The notes beneath the pieces are model-generated. The model saw only the letters and a list, made by a program, of their open reading frames with translations. It was not told where the DNA came from and made no database searches. A program made the position numbers and the translations under genes. From the NCBI GenBank assembly GCA_021811525.1, contig JAJZOK010000028.1, positions 1 to 8,489 of the forward strand: a stretch of 8,489 bases of DNA, written 5' to 3'. Below are positions 6,189 to 8,489 of the stretch, piece by piece; within the stretch, counting starts at the first letter, position 1; every line of letters begins with the position of its first letter. The DNA is from Thermoplasmata archaeon (GTDB lineage Archaea; Thermoplasmatota; Thermoplasmata; Thermoplasmatales; Thermoplasmataceae).

Positions 6189-7148
6189 TTGCTGAAAGCA
6201 CTGGATGACAGTTCAGTTTCGCCTTACATCTCTTTCAAGAGGGAAGAGTGGAGCAAGCTGAGAAATTCCACACCTATGACAATCAATGAGGAGGACCTCG
6301 CAACCATCCGGGGAATCAATGAGAAAGTCTCTATACAGGAGATAGAAGAGGTATATCTGCCGCTTTCAAGGCTCCTGAACCTGTATTACTCAGCCTCTAA
6401 AGGTCTGTATGATGCCAGGAGGACTTTCCTGGGCGCCAGGGGGCATAAGGTCCCATACGTTATTGGCATTGCAGGGAGCGTTGCGGTTGGAAAAAGCACA
6501 ACTGCAAGGGTCCTGAAAACACTCATATCAAGGTGGCCGGAAAATCCCAGGGTCGAGCTCATTGCCACAGACGGATTCCTGTATCCCAACAGGATACTGG
6601 AGGAAAGGAACCTCATGAACAGGAAAGGGTTCCCAGAGAGCTACGACCTGAAGTCGCTTATAAGGTTCCTTTACGAACTGAAGTCCGGAAAGAAGAGCAT
6701 TGATATCCCCATTTATTCACATCTCATCTATGATATAGTGCCAAACCGTCGCCAGACCATAGAGAACCCTGATGTTCTGATACTGGAAGGTCTGAATGTG
6801 CTCCAGACAAGGAGGATGGATACGCTGCCACCAACTGGTGAACTCCTTGTTTCGGATTTCTTTGATTTCTCCATTTACGTGGATGCCCTTGAAAAGGACA
6901 TCATGCAGTGGTACATCGACCGTTTTCTCATATTCAGGGAAACCGCATTCAGGGATAACCGTTCCTTCTTCAGGAAATATGGGGACCTGCCGGTTGACAA
7001 AGCTGTTGAAACAGCTGCAAGAATCTGGGACGAGATAAACGGCCCAAACCTGAAGCAGAACATAGAGCCTTCAAAGTTCCACGCCCACCTGATCCTGAGC
7101 AAGGCCAGGGATCACGCAGTCAAGGAAATCTACATGAGGAAAATATGA
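6189..7148 (+). CDS. coaA: Pantothenate kinase, bacterial type I (CoaA)
   Basis: A 319-residue cytoplasmic kinase that phosphorylates pantothenate with ATP, the first step from pantothenate to CoA. It aligns end to end with E. coli CoaA (316 residues) as I recall that sequence. Matching features: a start-proximal Ser-Pro-Tyr segment, Leu-Pro-Leu-Ser-Arg-Leu-Leu-Asn (57-64), P-loop Gly96-Ser-Val-Ala-Val-Gly-Lys102-Ser-Thr-Thr, Thr-Asp-Gly-Phe (127-130), Tyr-Ser-His178-Leu-Ile-Tyr-Asp, Leu-Glu-Gly-Leu-Asn-Val-Leu-Gln (199-206), Trp-Tyr-Ile-Asp-Arg245-Phe and Asn284. Residues linked to CoA feedback in E. coli (Lys101, Arg106, His177, Phe247) all have equivalents (Lys102, Arg107, His178, Phe249). 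Most archaea use pantoate kinase instead; Thermoplasmatales lack it, and a distant type I CoaA is known from Picrophilus. This one is much closer to the bacterial form, suggesting transfer from bacteria. TTG start, full length from end to end; it converges on the MFS gene. Confidence 0.95.
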   Translation: MLKALDDSSVSPYISFKREEWSKLRNSTPMTINEEDLATIRGINEKVSIQEIEEVYLPLSRLLNLYYSASKGLYDARRTFLGARGHKVPYVIGIAGSVAVGKSTTARVLKTLISRWPENPRVELIATDGFLYPNRILEERNLMNRKGFPESYDLKSLIRFLYELKSGKKSIDIPIYSHLIYDIVPNRRQTIENPDVLILEGLNVLQTRRMDTLPPTGELLVSDFFDFSIYVDALEKDIMQWYIDRFLIFRETAFRDNRSFFRKYGDLPVDKAVETAARIWDEINGPNLKQNIEPSKFHAHLILSKARDHAVKEIYMRKI

Positions 7149-7151
7149 CGG

Positions 7152-8345
7152 TCAGTACGAGTCAACCTGCTTTTTTATCTCCCTGAACTTTGTTGGTATG
7201 TATAGCAGGACCAGTGATATGATCACAAGAGCCGTAAGGAAGATTGTTGTCCTGAGTACTGCAGCCTGGTCCAGGCTGAGAGTTACCAGTACACCTCCGG
7301 CAACACCGCCAACAAATTGCCCTAAAAATTGCATTGTATTGTATATGCCGATGTTGGCGCCGTAGCTGTCCTTCCGGGACATCTTGGAAAGCAGCGGCGT
7401 AAAGACTATCTCGTAAATAGAGTATCCAACAAAGAATACTGTGGTTCCAATGACGAAGAATTCTTTGCTTCCGCTGGATGTTGGGAAGAAAAATACGAAA
7501 GGGACAGCAGCAAGCATGACCACGAGCGAAAGCATGGAAAACAGGGTGCTGTGGTTCCTGTCAGCAAATCCGGAAGCTGCTACAGCAATTATTCCACCAA
7601 TAATCACGGGCACAAGCAGGAAAAATTCGTACCCCCCTGCACCGTAGGCTCTTGTCCCGTAAACAGGGAGATAAAAGAAGAAAACCATCATGTAGAGGGA
7701 AATGAGGAATCCGACTCCACCAATGACAAATGCCTTAGGCTCAATTTTTCCTGCCCTCCTTCGTTCCTCAGCTGAGTAGGTTGGTCTTGTGTACCTGACT
7801 CTTGAAAACGGTATCAATGACAGTGACCCTAGAACAGCCGAAAGCAGGAAAAGCGTATCAGTGCCCAGTTCACTGGAAATAATGGGTCCAAGGATGATTC
7901 CAACCATGAAAGCGAATCCTATTGGTATGCCAAGGATAGCCATTGCGATGTTTCTCCTTTCAGGTGCAACGCTTTCCTGAACCATGGCCATTCCGGATGA
8001 TGTGATGGCGCCTGCTCCTGCTATAAGCCTTCCTATGATCAGGCCATATATGTTGAAAGGGTGCCATGCAATGAGGTTTCCAATAATATATGGGATCATT
8101 CCCAGCATTATCACATTCTTCCTGCCAAACCTGTCGGAAATAATCCCAAAAGGAGCTTGGAAAAGGGCCATAGTGAGCCCATAGGCACCCAGTGCAATTC
8201 CAATGAGCAGAGATGAAGATGTAAACTCCCTTCCATAAAGTGTGAAGACAGGAATTACGAGAAATATCCCAAACATCCTCATCACCTCAATAACTGCAAC
8301 AGCCCCAATCATATTTTTCTGGTTGGAGTCAAAACCACGCATCAT
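7152..8345 (-). CDS. MFS transporter, DHA1-type, YajR-like (without C-terminal domain)
   Basis: A 397-residue inner-membrane transporter with about twelve hydrophobic helices and a charged central loop (about 181-205). Helix 1 has Arg23-Met-Phe-Gly-Ile-Phe with a following Pro-Val, like E. coli YajR. Motif A between helices 2 and 3 is Gly67-Ile-Ile-Ser-Asp71-Arg-Phe-Gly-Arg-Lys76. Helix 5 carries an antiporter motif C-like pattern ending in Gly-Ile-Ile-Leu-Gly-Pro (149-154). A YajR-like stretch recurs near 329-351 (Tyr-Gly-Ala then Gly-Ile-Tyr-Asn-Thr-Met-Gln-Phe-Leu-Gly). The ferredoxin-like domain found at the C-terminus of YajR is missing; the protein ends just after helix 12. Proton-driven efflux is likely and the substrate unknown. 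Two adjacent ATGs (8345 and 8342) could start it, and no clear ribosome binding site is seen, consistent with a short-leader transcript. Confidence 0.88.
   Translation of the reverse strand: MMRGFDSNQKNMIGAVAVIEVMRMFGIFLVIPVFTLYGREFTSSSLLIGIALGAYGLTMALFQAPFGIISDRFGRKNVIMLGMIPYIIGNLIAWHPFNIYGLIIGRLIAGAGAITSSGMAMVQESVAPERRNIAMAILGIPIGFAFMVGIILGPIISSELGTDTLFLLSAVLGSLSLIPFSRVRYTRPTYSAEERRRAGKIEPKAFVIGGVGFLISLYMMVFFFYLPVYGTRAYGAGGYEFFLLVPVIIGGIIAVAASGFADRNHSTLFSMLSLVVMLAAVPFVFFFPTSSGSKEFFVIGTTVFFVGYSIYEIVFTPLLSKMSRKDSYGANIGIYNTMQFLGQFVGGVAGGVLVTLSLDQAAVLRTTIFLTALVIISLVLLYIPTKFREIKKQVDSY
7171..7176 (+). terminator. T-run terminator for coaA
   Basis: Six T residues on the plus strand begin 23 bases after the coaA stop. 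The run lies inside the 3' end of the convergent MFS gene because only 3 bases separate the two stop codons. Confidence 0.35.
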
Positions 8346-8370
8346 TTTCAGGTCAGCTAACGGATATTGA

Positions 8371-8382
8371 TATTTTATTAAA
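8371..8382 (-). promoter_or_regulatory. Probable TATA box of the MFS gene
   Basis: On the minus strand tttaataaaata is centred about 32 bases before ATG 8345, predicting a start of transcription only a few bases before the gene. This agrees with the absence of a ribosome binding site. Confidence 0.45.
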
Positions 8383-8457
8383 GGTTAGTTTTACCAAGTT
8401 GCATTTCCCCTGTGTTTTGGCATAGAAGAGTACACAAACTATTAACCAAAATCGAGA

Positions 8458-8489
8458 ATGGACTCTTAATCCATAGGTCGGGGGTTCGA
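8458..8489 (+). tRNA. tRNA-Lys(CTT) 3' half, cut by the window end; 5' half absent
   Basis: The sequence folds as anticodon stem ATGGA (8458-8462) with TCCAT (8470-8474), a 7-base loop CTCTTAA with anticodon CTT (8465-8467), variable loop AGGTC (8475-8479), 5' T-stem GGGGG (8480-8484) and the T-loop start TTCGA. The remaining T-arm and acceptor strand lie past the window. Directly upstream, where the D-arm and 5' acceptor strand should be (about 8432-8457), the sequence is AT-rich, has no D-arm consensus and cannot form a D-stem. No 5' half is found further upstream to the MFS gene either. It could be a duplicated attachment-site copy, a 3' exon of an intron-bearing or split tRNA, or a decayed gene. 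Confidence 0.7.

Noticed and set aside
7149..7151. A promoter or terminator region between coaA and the MFS gene
   Set aside because: The two stop codons are only 3 bases apart; any termination signal must lie inside the opposite gene.
8346..8457. tRNA-Lys 5' half hidden upstream as a 5' exon
   Set aside because: I looked for a D-arm consensus and a GC-rich 5' acceptor strand and found neither in this 112-base stretch; an exon further away or off the window cannot be excluded.
1..8489. CRISPR array, insertion sequence or toxin-antitoxin pair
   Set aside because: No regularly spaced repeats, transposase motifs or paired small genes were seen on either strand.

Overview
The window looks like chromosomal DNA of a thermoacidophilic archaeon of the Thermoplasmata (Thermoplasma/Ferroplasma/Picrophilus kind), though the genus cannot be fixed from sequence alone. 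The signs are a Sox-type Rieske/cytochrome b pair with a PPWF motif, a CYP119/CYP231-like P450, heavy use of AGG/ATA codons, archaeal-type TATA elements with short leaders, T-run terminators instead of bacterial hairpins, and the 3' half of a tRNA-Lys with archaeal-looking stem sequence.

Layout. Positions 2-124 (+) hold the C-terminus of a cupredoxin-like oxidase subunit II-type protein. Positions 154-900 (+) encode a Tat-exported high-potential Rieske protein and 913-2541 (+) a cytochrome b. These three form a respiratory operon that ends at a T-rich terminator. On the minus strand, reading right to left, follow an ABC ATPase (5273-~5991), its overlapping fused ABC-2 permease (3865-5283) and, 71 bp further on, a soluble cytochrome P450 (2633-3793), which converges on cytochrome b. 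A 197-bp divergent promoter region (5992-6188) with a striking inverted repeat separates the ATPase from a pantothenate kinase gene of bacterial CoaA type (6189-7148, +). That gene converges, with a 3-bp gap, on a YajR-like MFS transporter (7152-8345, -). The right edge (8458-8489) carries a tRNA-Lys(CTT) 3' half whose 5' half is not in the window.

How the genes work together. Rieske, cytochrome b and the copper-type protein are expected to form a bc1-like quinol-oxidising complex and its electron-transfer partner on the outer face of the membrane. The ABC pair is an exporter of unknown substrate. The P450 may share its transcription but has its own promoter-like sequence, and no redox partner is visible. 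CoaA makes 4'-phosphopantothenate for CoA synthesis and looks horizontally acquired from bacteria.

Points most worth a second look: the orphan tRNA half as a possible attachment-site scar or split/intron tRNA; the bacterial-subtype CoaA that keeps CoA-feedback residues; the paired inverted repeat in front of coaA; the CuA-like motif lacking its histidine; and the ABC ATPase that lacks a canonical in-frame start and may carry a one-base frameshift. No CRISPR array, insertion sequence or obvious new multi-gene system was seen.
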